6,235 nucleotides of DNA from Hyphomicrobiales bacterium (lineage in GTDB: Bacteria > Pseudomonadota > Alphaproteobacteria > Rhizobiales > Xanthobacteraceae): contig JAPLPC010000257.1 in assembly GCA_026400425.1 (NCBI GenBank), positions 1 through 6,235 of the forward strand. Reading direction: 5' to 3'. Shown one piece after another: positions 1 to 5,750 of this stretch. Position 1 is the first letter of the stretch, and each line of letters begins with the position of its first letter. Under the pieces are notes generated by a model. That model did not search any database. It saw only the letters and a program-made list of their open reading frames with translations, and was not told the DNA's origin. Made by a program: the position numbers and the translations under genes.

Positions 1-546
1 GATATGCTGCAGGTTGATCCCCTCGCGGCTCTTCAGCATTTCCATGGTGAGGTGGGCCGCCGAGCCGATGCCGCTCGACGCGAAGTTCAACTGGCCCGGC
101 TTCGCTTTGGCCAGCGCGATGAATTCCTTCATGTCCTTTGCCGGCAGTGCCGGCGTCGCGATCAGGATCAGCGGCGCCACCGAGGTCAGCGACACATAGG
201 TGAAGTCCTTCATCGTGTCATAGGGCAGCTTCGGATTGAGCGAAGGGTTGACCGAATGCGCGGCGATCACGGTGCCGAACGTGTAGCCGTCCGGCGCAGC
301 CTTGGCGACGGTGTCGGTGCCGATCACCGCATTGGCGCCGGGCTTGTTCTCGATCACGATGGTCTGGCCCAATGCCGTTGCCATCTTCTCCGAGACCAGC
401 CGCGCCATCAGGTCGGTATAGCCGCCCGGCGTATAGGGCACGACCATGCGAATCGGCTTGTTCGGCCAGTTTTGGGCCTGAGCGCTGCCGGCACCTGCCA
501 GCAGGATGGCGACTGCGCCGAGTGCGCCAGCGAAACCTCGTGTCAT
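1..546 (-). CDS. Tripartite tricarboxylate transporter (Bug/TctC-type) substrate-binding protein, C-terminus missing
   Basis: This periplasmic binding protein would capture a small organic anion, typically a carboxylate, for a TctABC-type secondary transporter. The reverse complement opens with ATG at 546 and stays open to the window edge, giving the first 182 residues of a family usually about 320 long. Residues 1-24 are a signal peptide (hydrophobic core AVAILLAG, cleavage probably after AQA). The family's first strand and ligand loop follow at about 27-49: NWPNKPIRMVVPYTPGGYTD, then LMAR. Further family hallmarks are the I-E-N-K-P-G-A segment (65-71), APDGYT (84-89) and the K-P-G-x-L-N-F/ASSG segment (about 149-158). 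The start is supported by a GAGGG Shine-Dalgarno 6 bases upstream. No TctA or TctB gene lies in the window; one could lie beyond the left edge. The ligand cannot be named from sequence. The family call is secure. Confidence 0.93.
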   Translation of the reverse strand, partial: MTRGFAGALGAVAILLAGAGSAQAQNWPNKPIRMVVPYTPGGYTDLMARLVSEKMATALGQTIVIENKPGANAVIGTDTVAKAAPDGYTFGTVIAAHSVNPSLNPKLPYDTMKDFTYVSLTSVAPLILIATPALPAKDMKEFIALAKAKPGQLNFASSGIGSAAHLTMEMLKSREGINLQHI

Positions 547-550
547 TGCA

Positions 551-557
551 TTCCCTC
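551..557 (-). promoter_or_regulatory. Ribosome binding site of the left binding-protein gene
   Basis: Read on the minus strand this is GAGGGAA. The GAGGG core is separated from the ATG at 546 by six bases, which fixes the start. A second ATG overlaps the spacer (551-549) but is out of frame. Confidence 0.7.
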
Positions 558-682
558 GATGTCCGGTGCGACTGCTGAACGCCGGGGAGCGCCGCAGCAC
601 CGGTCCCGAATGCGCAGCGTGTCACATCCTAGTTGTTATCGGACCTGCGGCGCTTCATCGAAGCTCCGCATTCCTTGGGGGC

Positions 683-716
683 AAACTAGTACATGCACCG
701 TCCTGCGGGAAACTAG
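683..716. repeat. Short direct repeat AAACTAG x2
   Basis: AAACTAG occurs at 683-689 and again at 710-716, with 20 bases between the copies. The first copy is part of the palindrome ACTAGT (685-690). CTAG is generally scarce in GC-rich proteobacterial genomes, so two copies this close, with a third CTAG at 629-632, could mark a protein-binding site upstream of the binding-protein gene at 546. This is inference from spacing alone; a seven-base repeat can arise by chance. Confidence 0.25.
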
Positions 717-915
717 ACGAATGGCGGCTGCAGGTGGGATCGCTGCCGCCGTGCGGAATACGCCGCGTCGGATCTGGCTCACGGACACCTCCGGACAACG
801 TGATCGCTGGCATCGTGCGATGCTCCGTCATGAAGAAACATTTCGGCGGAACGCTGCGTATCTCCGACAGAACCACCGATGCCGGTCTGCTCGGCGCACT
901 ATCCCGGACCCTTGG

Positions 916-1206
916 ATGAGCCCCATGGCGATGAAATTCCGCAAACTCTCGATCAGATCGCGCAAGCGCACGCTGGGATTGGCTGGTCTGGCTCTGGTGG
1001 TCGAGATGGTGGTCAGCCATCCCCGGTTTGATATGGCGGTGGGAGTGGCGCAACTGGCGCGTGTTGCCGCGCCCGCGCTGATGGCGGCATCGCCCTCCGT
1101 TCTCACGCGCTCCGGCAGCGCCGCGGAAAAAGGTGTGCCGGCCGTGGTGCCGACGGTCGACTACTCAGCCGAGATCTGTGCGAAAACGCGCCGTGTGGAT
1201 AGCTAG
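916..1206 (+). CDS. Small hypothetical protein with one predicted membrane helix (doubtful)
   Basis: I do not recognise this 96-residue product. The N-terminus is strongly basic (M-K-F-R-K-L-S-I-R-S-R-K-R). It is followed at roughly residues 19-33 by a hydrophobic run (TLGLAGLALVVEMVV, one Glu inside) that could be a signal anchor or uncleaved signal. The rest is Ala/Val-rich and ends TRRVDS. Three in-frame ATGs compete at 916, 925 and 931, and none has a good Shine-Dalgarno. Third codon positions are mostly G or C, as in the firm genes, and the charge-then-helix order looks protein-like; these two points are the only reasons for listing it. The frame stays open upstream to position 4, antisense to the binding protein, so its length is not evidence. 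It could be an unused frame. Confidence 0.42.
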   Translation: MSPMAMKFRKLSIRSRKRTLGLAGLALVVEMVVSHPRFDMAVGVAQLARVAAPALMAASPSVLTRSGSAAEKGVPAVVPTVDYSAEICAKTRRVDS

Positions 1207-1270
1207 CAACGTCGCCGGGCGCGACAATGTGAGGGTGGCAGGTCCGCGCCGCAGCGGCTATGCTGTGACT

Positions 1271-1645
1271 ATGTCTCGTTTGATTTGCTCTCGTCTGATT
1301 TGCCTCTCCATGGCCCTCGCTCTGTCGCTGTTGTCAGCCGATGCGATGGCCGCTGCCAAAAAACAGCAAGCCAAACGCTGGCAAGGCTACGGCTTCCTGC
1401 CGGGCTATCGCCAGCCGCTCAACAACAGCGTGCCGCTGTTCATGCAGAAGCGCGCCGACCTGAAGATGGCCAAGCGCGACCGGCGTCATTGGTATATCGA
1501 CAGGACCCCGCAATATCTCGATTGGCGCAGCGGCGAGTGGCGCTATCCCGGCCGGCCCGGCTTCAATGGCGGCCAGTACAATGGCGGCAGTTTCGGTCCT
1601 TGCTATACGCGCACGCCGATCGGGGCGATCTGGACCTGCGGCTAA
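1271..1645 (+). CDS. Small secreted hypothetical protein, aromatic- and glycine-rich, with a C-terminal cysteine pair
   Basis: This 124-residue protein is of unknown function and probably periplasmic or exported. Residues 1-28 form a signal peptide: basic start, hydrophobic core (LSMALALSLLS) and an AMA-AA cleavage region around 26-30. The mature part is rich in Trp, Tyr, Arg and Gly, including WQGYGFLPGY, a RRHWYIDRTPQYLDWR block and a GG-Q-Y-N-GG-S-F-G segment. It ends with two cysteines (CYTRTPIGAIWTC), which could form a disulfide in the periplasm. Small proteins of this look occur in Bradyrhizobium-type genomes as conserved hypotheticals (my recollection, not searched). The start is uncertain: ATG 1271 gives the best signal peptide but has no clear Shine-Dalgarno. 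GTG at 1265 or 1235 and ATG at 1310 are alternatives; the last would remove the positive N-region. The gene ends just before a strong hairpin. Confidence 0.75.
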   Translation: MSRLICSRLICLSMALALSLLSADAMAAAKKQQAKRWQGYGFLPGYRQPLNNSVPLFMQKRADLKMAKRDRRHWYIDRTPQYLDWRSGEWRYPGRPGFNGGQYNGGSFGPCYTRTPIGAIWTCG

Positions 1646-1652
1646 CGAAGCG

Positions 1653-1685
1653 CAGGATGGGGCGCATGCCGAGCGCCCCATCCTG
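1653..1685. terminator. Perfect 13-bp hairpin between convergent genes, probable bidirectional terminator
   Basis: The arms CAGGATGGGGCGC (1653-1665) and GCGCCCCATCCTG (1673-1685) are exact reverse complements around a seven-base loop (ATGCCGA). The hairpin starts 8 bases after the stop of the secreted protein (1645) and sits 14 bases beyond the stop of the minus-strand binding protein (1700). Its position fits a shared terminator for both. Neither side has a real T tract, so termination may be weak or the structure may mainly protect transcript ends. Confidence 0.72.
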
Positions 1686-1699
1686 GTGTCGCTGCCGCC

Positions 1700-2671
1700 T
1701 TACGGGATGATCTGGATTCCAGCCGCAGCCACGATCTTGCGGTGGATGTCGAGCTGCCGCTTCACCAGTGCCCCCAGTTCCTCCGGCGTCGATGGGGTGA
1801 GTGCGAAATCCTGCTCGACCATGCGCTGCTTGACCGCAGGATCGTTCATGGCGTCCCGGAACGCCTTGTTGAGAATGGCGACCGTCTCGGCCGGCATGTT
1901 CGGCGGCCCGAACAGACCGGCCCAGGGCTCGATCTTGAAATCCGGGTAGCCCGCTTCGGCCATGGTCGGGATCTCCGGGGCGATGGCGCTGCGCTTGTCG
2001 AGCACCGTCGCCAGAGCCCGAATCTTGCCGTCCTTGACCTGAGGGATGCCGGTGCCTGACGTAGCCACCATGGCCTGAATGCGGCCAGTGATCAGGTCGG
2101 TCATGGCCGGCGGTTCGCCGCGATACGGTACATGCGTGACGTCGAGACCGCTGGTCATCGCCACGGACGCGAACGAGAGGCGACCGGTGATGTTGCCGGC
2201 GCCATAGATCAGCTTGCCCGGATTGGCCTTGGCATAGGTGACGAACTCCGCCAGCGTCTTCGCCGGCACGTCCTTGTGGACGTAGAAGAAGAAGTTGTAG
2301 CGACCGATATCTGTGATCGGCGTGAAGTCGGTGGTGACGTCGTAAGGCGGCGTCTTGCGCGTGGCCGGTACGCCGGACATGGCGCTGTTGGAAGCCAGCA
2401 TGATGCTGTAGCCGTCCGCGGCACTTCGCTTGATGTCGCTGCTGGCGATGGCGCCATCGGCGCCCGGTTTGTTGTCGATGATGATCTGTTGCCCGAGCTT
2501 CTGCGACACCGAGTCGGCCAATACGCGCGCGATCACGTCGGTGGAGGAGCCGGCGGGGAGGGGAACGACGAGCCGGATTGGCCGTGTCGGATATTCCGCT
2601 GCCGCTGCATTGCCCGTACCGTATTGGCAGGTGCCCAGCACCGCGCATATCGCAATCAAAGTCTTCCGCAA
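1700..2671 (-). CDS. Tripartite tricarboxylate transporter (Bug/TctC-type) substrate-binding protein
   Basis: This is a complete 323-residue periplasmic binding protein, the normal length for the family. Residues 1-25 form a signal peptide (basic MRK, hydrophobic core, cleavage near NAAAA-E). The family signature Y-P-T-R-P-I-R-L-V-V-P-L-P-A-G then covers about 27-41, with the ligand loop S-S-T-D-V-I-A-R after it. Other hallmarks are IIIDNKPGADGAIA (63-76), AADGYS (84-89), NPGKLIYGAG (150-159), VTHVPYRGEPPAMTDLITG (178-196) and PEIPTMAEAGYPDF (232-245). Cys15 follows LGT, but this is a poor lipobox, so a cleaved signal is more likely. The start is TTG, chosen because a strong AGGAGG lies eight bases upstream. 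No TctA or TctB membrane gene is adjacent, as is common for orphan Bug proteins. It is clearly a diverged relative of the binding protein at the left edge. The ligand is unknown. Confidence 0.96.
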   Translation of the reverse strand: MRKTLIAICAVLGTCQYGTGNAAAAEYPTRPIRLVVPLPAGSSTDVIARVLADSVSQKLGQQIIIDNKPGADGAIASSDIKRSAADGYSIMLASNSAMSGVPATRKTPPYDVTTDFTPITDIGRYNFFFYVHKDVPAKTLAEFVTYAKANPGKLIYGAGNITGRLSFASVAMTSGLDVTHVPYRGEPPAMTDLITGRIQAMVATSGTGIPQVKDGKIRALATVLDKRSAIAPEIPTMAEAGYPDFKIEPWAGLFGPPNMPAETVAILNKAFRDAMNDPAVKQRMVEQDFALTPSTPEELGALVKRQLDIHRKIVAAAGIQIIP

Positions 2672-2679
2672 AATCGTTT

Positions 2680-2685
2680 CCTCCT
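2680..2685 (-). promoter_or_regulatory. Strong Shine-Dalgarno that fixes a TTG start
   Basis: On the minus strand this reads AGGAGG, followed by an eight-base spacer and TTG at 2671-2669. No in-frame ATG lies between this site and the signal peptide, so it is the main evidence for the non-ATG start of the second binding-protein gene. Confidence 0.8.
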
Positions 2686-2748
2686 GATGACGGTTACTTG
2701 GAATGGACTACCTCTGCTGTCAATCAATGCTAAGCTCGCATGAAAAAC

Positions 2749-2755
2749 AGGGAGG
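2749..2755 (+). promoter_or_regulatory. Ribosome binding site of the DUF1330-like gene
   Basis: AGGGAGG lies eight bases before ATG 2764. It favours that start over the in-frame ATG at 2740, which would place this motif inside the coding region and has no ribosome site of its own. Confidence 0.75.
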
Positions 2756-2763
2756 TCCCGGTC

Positions 2764-3165
2764 ATGGGCATCGATCGTCTCAACATCGAAGATCTCAACG
2801 CGCTCGATCCGCATGAGCCGGTCGTGATGGTCAATATGATGCGCTTTCATCCGCGGTCGCTGGACGGCGATGGCACCGGCTGGGACGCGTATCTACGCTA
2901 CAGCGCGCTCACCGTCCCGATGATCAAGGCACGCGGCGGCACGCTGCTATGGACCGGCGATGCCAAGGCCGTGGCGCTGGGCATTCCCGATCAGCACCAG
3001 TGGGATTATCTGGCGCTGGTCTATTACCCCTCCGTCGCGGCCTTCATGGACATGATGAGTTCGGCGGACTACGAGACCCGATGCGATCCGCATCGCCGCA
3101 ACGGCTGCGCCGATCACGTGATCATCTGCAGCCGCGAAGCCTATAGCAAGTTCAAGCCGGGTTGA
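2764..3165 (+). CDS. DUF1330-like protein (dimeric alpha/beta-barrel fold)
   Basis: This 133-residue cytoplasmic protein has no signal peptide or membrane segment. The strand VVMVNMMRFHP (20-30) and the later block DYLALVYYPSVAAFMDMMSS (81-100) followed by ADYE have the layout of DUF1330/EthD-like dimeric alpha-beta barrels: a first strand ending in N-x-x-R-F, and a strand followed by a 'P-S-x-x-A-F-x-x-M-x-S-x-x-Y' helix. The fold is associated with small-molecule binding or degradation enzymes, but no reaction is established for DUF1330, so I name none. A DGDGTGWDAYLRYS segment (35-48) and a Cys/His/Arg-rich stretch (107-122) may line a pocket. The start at 2764 follows the AGGGAGG site; starting at 2740 would add eight residues. 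The gene diverges from a Bug-type binding protein and converges with a nitroreductase, leaving only 13 bases. The family call rests on motif layout. Confidence 0.82.
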   Translation: MGIDRLNIEDLNALDPHEPVVMVNMMRFHPRSLDGDGTGWDAYLRYSALTVPMIKARGGTLLWTGDAKAVALGIPDQHQWDYLALVYYPSVAAFMDMMSSADYETRCDPHRRNGCADHVIICSREAYSKFKPG

Positions 3166-3178
3166 CGGTGGCGCCGCG

Positions 3179-3856
3179 CTAGCCGTCGAAGCCGACAAAC
3201 CGCGCCGCTTCCGCCACCGATTTGCGCTCCGACACCACTGCATTGGCCGGAAAGCTGTCGTCCGGCCAACCCAGTGCGATGCTCTTCATGATGATCTGGT
3301 CGTCGGCTATCCCGGCATGCTCGCGCACCACCGGCGACTGCATGATGCCCTGGCTGTTGATGACGGCGCCGAGGCCGCGCGACCACGCGGCATTGACCAA
3401 GGCGGTCGCCACCGCGCCGCAATCGAACGGCGTGTCGTCGCTGCCATCGAGCACGCGGTCATAGGTCACGATCACGCAGACCGGCGCGTCGAACTGGCGG
3501 AAGCCGCGCAGCACCCAGTCCTGTCGCATCTCCTTGTCGTCACGCGCGATCCCCATCGCGGCGAACAACTGCTTGGCGACTCCGACCTGGCGATCGCGAT
3601 GCGATCCGGCGAATGGCTGGCCGGTGCGAAACTCGCGCGATTGCGGAATGCCCGCGATCATTCGCTCGGTATTGCCGGCACGAATGCGATTCAGCGGCTC
3701 GCCGGTGACCACAGTGAAATTCCACGGCTGCGTGTTCATCGACGACGGCGCGCGCATCGCCAGCGCGATGATCTCTTCGATCAGCTTTTGCGGCACCGGA
3801 TCTGGCTTGTAGCCGCGGATGCTGCGGCGGGACATGATGACGTCGTCATATTGCAT
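3179..3856 (-). CDS. Nitroreductase family protein (FMN-dependent)
   Basis: This 225-residue flavoenzyme belongs to the nitroreductase superfamily, whose members reduce nitroaromatics, quinones or related acceptors using NAD(P)H and FMN, usually as homodimers in the cytoplasm. The N-terminal FMN-phosphate motif RRSIRGYKPDPVP (10-22) is clear, followed by the flavin-contacting segment APSSMNTQPWNF (36-47). Toward the C-terminus, D-C-G-A-V-A-T-A-L-V-N-A-A (145-157) is the core dimer helix. GAVINSQGIM (163-172) and SIALGWPDD (192-200) are the other conserved FMN-site segments. The ending A-N-A-V-V-S-E-R-K-S-V-A-E resembles the usual 'N...R.-.V-x-E' tail. The layout is closest to nitrobenzoate-reductase-like members, but the substrate cannot be read from sequence. 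The ATG at 3856 places the RRS motif at the usual distance; its ribosome site is weak (GGGGAG 11 bases upstream). It ends 13 bases from the convergent DUF1330-like gene. Confidence 0.95.
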   Translation of the reverse strand: MQYDDVIMSRRSIRGYKPDPVPQKLIEEIIALAMRAPSSMNTQPWNFTVVTGEPLNRIRAGNTERMIAGIPQSREFRTGQPFAGSHRDRQVGVAKQLFAAMGIARDDKEMRQDWVLRGFRQFDAPVCVIVTYDRVLDGSDDTPFDCGAVATALVNAAWSRGLGAVINSQGIMQSPVVREHAGIADDQIIMKSIALGWPDDSFPANAVVSERKSVAEAARFVGFDG

Positions 3857-3926
3857 CGGCGTTGAGGCTCCCCGGACTCTTATGAATTGCTTCCATCATC
3901 GGCGTTTCCGCGCCGCGCTGCAAGAT

Positions 3927-3948
3927 CAGCCGGCTTATGACCGGGCTG
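3927..3948 (-). terminator. Candidate hairpin directly after the six-helix membrane protein
   Basis: On the minus strand CAGCCCGG pairs with CCGGCTG around TCATAAG, giving seven base pairs with one bulged C. It begins one base after the TAA of the gene at 3949-4530. The following bases (ATCTTGC) are only weakly T-rich, so this is a modest terminator candidate that would separate that gene from the nitroreductase downstream. Confidence 0.4.
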
Positions 3949-4530
3949 TTACCTGTCGTGTGCAACCGCAGTGCTTGACGGGAATACAAAGCCGATCAGC
4001 GCAAACAGCGACGCAACGCTGAGGGCGTGCATGCCGATGATGGCGCGATATTCCGCATCGCTGAATAATGCGATCGGTGCACCTACGGCTGCATCGAGCA
4101 CGAAATAGGCGACGAACGGGCAGGCCAGCGCGACGAGCATGGCAAGCCGCTCATTGGGCCGAAACAGGATCGTGGCCAGCAACACGCAGGGCAACAAGAA
4201 CAACTCGACGGCGGTCTCGACCCCGATCAGCTTGACCGCCAGCACGCCATTGGCGGTGCCGACGATCGGCAGCATCATGCGCCCCGCCAGCGGATGCCGC
4301 CGCGCCACCGCCGGGATCGCCGCAAACAACGGCATCGTCAGCAGCGTCAACCAGGCCGGCCACGCTGCGGTGCCGACGATCGCATGCAGATACAACGGAT
4401 AGAACGGCTGATTGCCGGCGATCACCAGCGCAACGGTATTAGCGAGCACCGCCAGCGGATCCGCATTGTGCTTGTAGGCGCCCAGGCTTGCGCTGATCGA
4501 CCGGAATGTATTTAGCAGGCGCGACGGCAT
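3949..4530 (-). CDS. Integral membrane protein of unknown function, about six helices
   Basis: I do not recognise a named family for this 193-residue protein. After a short amphipathic start (MPSRLLNTFRSIS) it shows hydrophobic segments at roughly 26-52 (one or two passes), 55-76, 84-106, 108-123, 129-150 and 163-184, so five to seven membrane passes. Short basic loops such as ARRHPLAGR (76-84) and FRPNER (123-128) suggest cytoplasmic turns. No soluble catalytic domain follows; it looks like a stand-alone sensor-type or transporter-like membrane module, but this is speculation. The start at 4530 has GAGG only four bases upstream, a short spacing. It lies 126 bases after the DUF808 gene and 92 bases before the nitroreductase, on the same strand as both. 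It is probably a conserved hypothetical of Bradyrhizobium-like genomes. Confidence 0.82.
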   Translation of the reverse strand: MPSRLLNTFRSISASLGAYKHNADPLAVLANTVALVIAGNQPFYPLYLHAIVGTAAWPAWLTLLTMPLFAAIPAVARRHPLAGRMMLPIVGTANGVLAVKLIGVETAVELFLLPCVLLATILFRPNERLAMLVALACPFVAYFVLDAAVGAPIALFSDAEYRAIIGMHALSVASLFALIGFVFPSSTAVAHDR

Positions 4531-4656
4531 CTGTCCTCGGGAGTGATGGCTGAACCCATCCGGAACGGGATCACGGCCGCCACAGCTCTGCCATTCGCGC
4601 GTGGCTGGTGTCCATACCCACGGGCTCCGATCGCGGGTGACGGGTTACGGATACTG
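4531..4656. other. Spacer between two minus-strand membrane-protein genes
   Basis: These 126 bases contain no credible gene. I see no strong hairpin in the spacer. A small six-pair stem (CGCCTC/GAGGCG, 4662-4677) overlaps the last codons of the DUF808 gene but has no T tract. A promoter for the six-helix membrane protein may lie here; none is clear. Confidence 0.4.
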
Positions 4657-5643
4657 TCACGCGCCTCGGCGGAGGCGGAGCAGCCGGCTCCACAGCGGAG
4701 CCACGAGATAGGTCGCGACGGGGATCAAGGCGGCGCCGAGCAGCAGGCCGACCACGCCGGATCCGGCCGCCGTCACGATCCATTCCACCGCGCCGGCCAG
4801 CGGCGGCAACGCCCGTGCAGCCGCCGTGGCGGCGCCCGCAATGGTGTGTTCGATGCCGGCCCAGCCGTAGCCGGCGAGACCGTGCACGATGATGCCGCCG
4901 CCGACCCAGATCATCGCGGCGGTGCCGATCACGCTGAGCACACGCAGGAAGCCAGGCATGCCGCGGACCAGCGCGCGGCCGATGCCGGCCTTGAACCGGC
5001 CGAGGCTCGACGTCTTGTCGCCTTTCGCCAGCGCCAGTCCGATGTCGTCGGCCTTCACGATCAGCGCGACGCCGCCATAGACCGCGACGGTGATGCCGAT
5101 CGCCACCACCGCCAGCACCACGGCGCGGCTGACGAACGGGCCGGGCGGGATCGCCGCCAGTGTAATCGCCATGATTTCCGCCGACAGGATGAAGTCGGTC
5201 TTGATGGCGCCGGCGACCTTGTCGTCTTCCAGCGTCTGCGGATCGACCGCCAGGGTCTTGACGGTGGAGGCCTCCGGCGCGTGATGCGGCATCAGCGCCT
5301 CGAGCACCTTTTCGGTGCCTTCAAAGCTGAGATAGGCGCCACCGAGCATCAAGAGCGGCGTGATCGCCCACGGCGCGAACAGGCTCAACAGCAGCGCCGC
5401 CGGCAGCAGGATCAGCAGCTTGTTGCGCAGCGAGCCGATGGCAATCTTGCGCACGATCGGCAGTTCGCGCGCAGCGTCGAAGCCGACCACATAGCGCGGC
5501 GTCACCGCGGCATCGTCTATTACCACGCCCGCTGCCTTGACGCCGGCCCGTGCCGCCTGTCCGGCGATGTCATCGACCGAGGCGGCCGCCACCTTGGCGA
5601 GGCCCGCGATATCGTCGAGTAGCGCGATCAGTCCTACGCTCAT
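4657..5643 (-). CDS. DUF808 family inner-membrane protein (YedI-like)
   Basis: This 328-residue inner-membrane protein is of the DUF808 family, to which E. coli YedI (about 305 residues) belongs; no biochemical role is established. The start MSVGLIALLDDIAGLAK is the family's distinctive N-terminus, with DDIA repeated at 10-13 and 24-27 and a VIDDAAVTPRYVVGF block (41-55). Also typical are R-E-L-P-I-V-R-K-I-A-I-G-S-L-R-N-K (59-75), the first membrane segment (about 75-103) and Y-L-S-F-E-G-T-E-K (104-112). Next come E-D-D-K-V-A-G-A-I-K-T-D-F-I-L-S-A-E (139-156) and helices at about 152-167, 172-197, 231-256 and 285-318. The frame stays open upstream to 6198, but that part overlaps the transglycosylase gene in another frame and has no family character, so ATG 5643 is the real start. 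Its ribosome site is weak. The tail is basic (RLLRLRRGA). Confidence 0.94.
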   Translation of the reverse strand: MSVGLIALLDDIAGLAKVAAASVDDIAGQAARAGVKAAGVVIDDAAVTPRYVVGFDAARELPIVRKIAIGSLRNKLLILLPAALLLSLFAPWAITPLLMLGGAYLSFEGTEKVLEALMPHHAPEASTVKTLAVDPQTLEDDKVAGAIKTDFILSAEIMAITLAAIPPGPFVSRAVVLAVVAIGITVAVYGGVALIVKADDIGLALAKGDKTSSLGRFKAGIGRALVRGMPGFLRVLSVIGTAAMIWVGGGIIVHGLAGYGWAGIEHTIAGAATAAARALPPLAGAVEWIVTAAGSGVVGLLLGAALIPVATYLVAPLWSRLLRLRRGA

Positions 5644-5750
5644 GTCCGTGCAATGCTTTCGGGCGGCCGTGGCCGGGTGGGGAACCGCATTCCAATCACA
5701 TCGCGGGGCCGAAGTTCCACCGGTGCTACTGGGCGCGACAACGTCGCCCG
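5644..5750. other. Spacer between the transglycosylase and DUF808 genes
   Basis: The 107 bases hold no gene. Right after the transglycosylase stop, the minus strand has a short stem, GCGAC/GTCGC around a three-base loop (5735-5747), extended by two more G-C pairs across a bulge (to 5732-5749). It has no T tract and is only a weak terminator candidate. No clear promoter was found for the DUF808 gene. Confidence 0.4.

Larger units (their letters stand above)
547..915. other. Intergenic stretch without a convincing gene
   Basis: This 369-base region lies upstream of the minus-strand binding protein and upstream of the doubtful small plus-strand gene. It should hold the promoter of the binding-protein gene, but I cannot point to a clear -35/-10 pair. 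Open frames cross it on both strands, but none has a ribosome site, signal peptide or recognisable domain. The one visible structure is a cluster of three CTAG tetranucleotides (629-632, 686-689, 713-716). The last two belong to a direct repeat AAACTAG (683-689 and 710-716, 27 bases apart start to start). A frame ending at 917-919 overlaps the ATG at 916 as ATGA, but its last 30 residues from an internal ATG match nothing I recognise. Confidence 0.6.
2672..2763. promoter_or_regulatory. Divergent intergenic region shared by two genes
   Basis: These 92 bases separate the minus-strand binding protein from the plus-strand DUF1330-like gene, so both promoters must lie here unless transcripts start further away. 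The region is more A/T-rich than its surroundings (about 2687-2750), as expected of a promoter. I cannot assign a confident -35/-10 pair or a symmetrical operator. Confidence 0.45.

Noticed and set aside
829..919. A 30-codon frame ending in an ATGA overlap with the ATG at 916, suggesting translational coupling
   Set aside because: It has no ribosome site, no recognisable product, and depends on a doubtful downstream start.
4..1206. A 400-codon plus-strand open frame covering the left binding protein in antisense
   Set aside because: The first part is the antisense shadow of a firm gene, and the product is Arg/His-rich. Only the last 96 codons are considered, with low confidence.
1563..2648. 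A 361-codon minus-strand open frame overlapping the second binding protein in another frame
   Set aside because: It is Arg/Gly/His-rich without motifs, while the overlapping frame encodes a textbook Bug-type protein with a ribosome site.
2687..2763. Symmetrical operator in the divergent intergenic region
   Set aside because: Candidate arms around GGTTACTTGG and ATGGACTACC match in only three positions, so there is no supportable palindrome.
4662..4677. Hairpin CGCCTC/GAGGCG as a terminator for DUF808
   Set aside because: It lies inside the final codons, has only six pairs and no T tract; a GC-rich coding end makes this likely by chance.
4543..5622. A 359-codon plus-strand open frame antisense to the DUF808 gene
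   Set aside because: The product is dominated by Arg, Asp, His, Gln and Gly with no hydrophobic core or domain, as expected for the opposite strand of a GC-rich gene.
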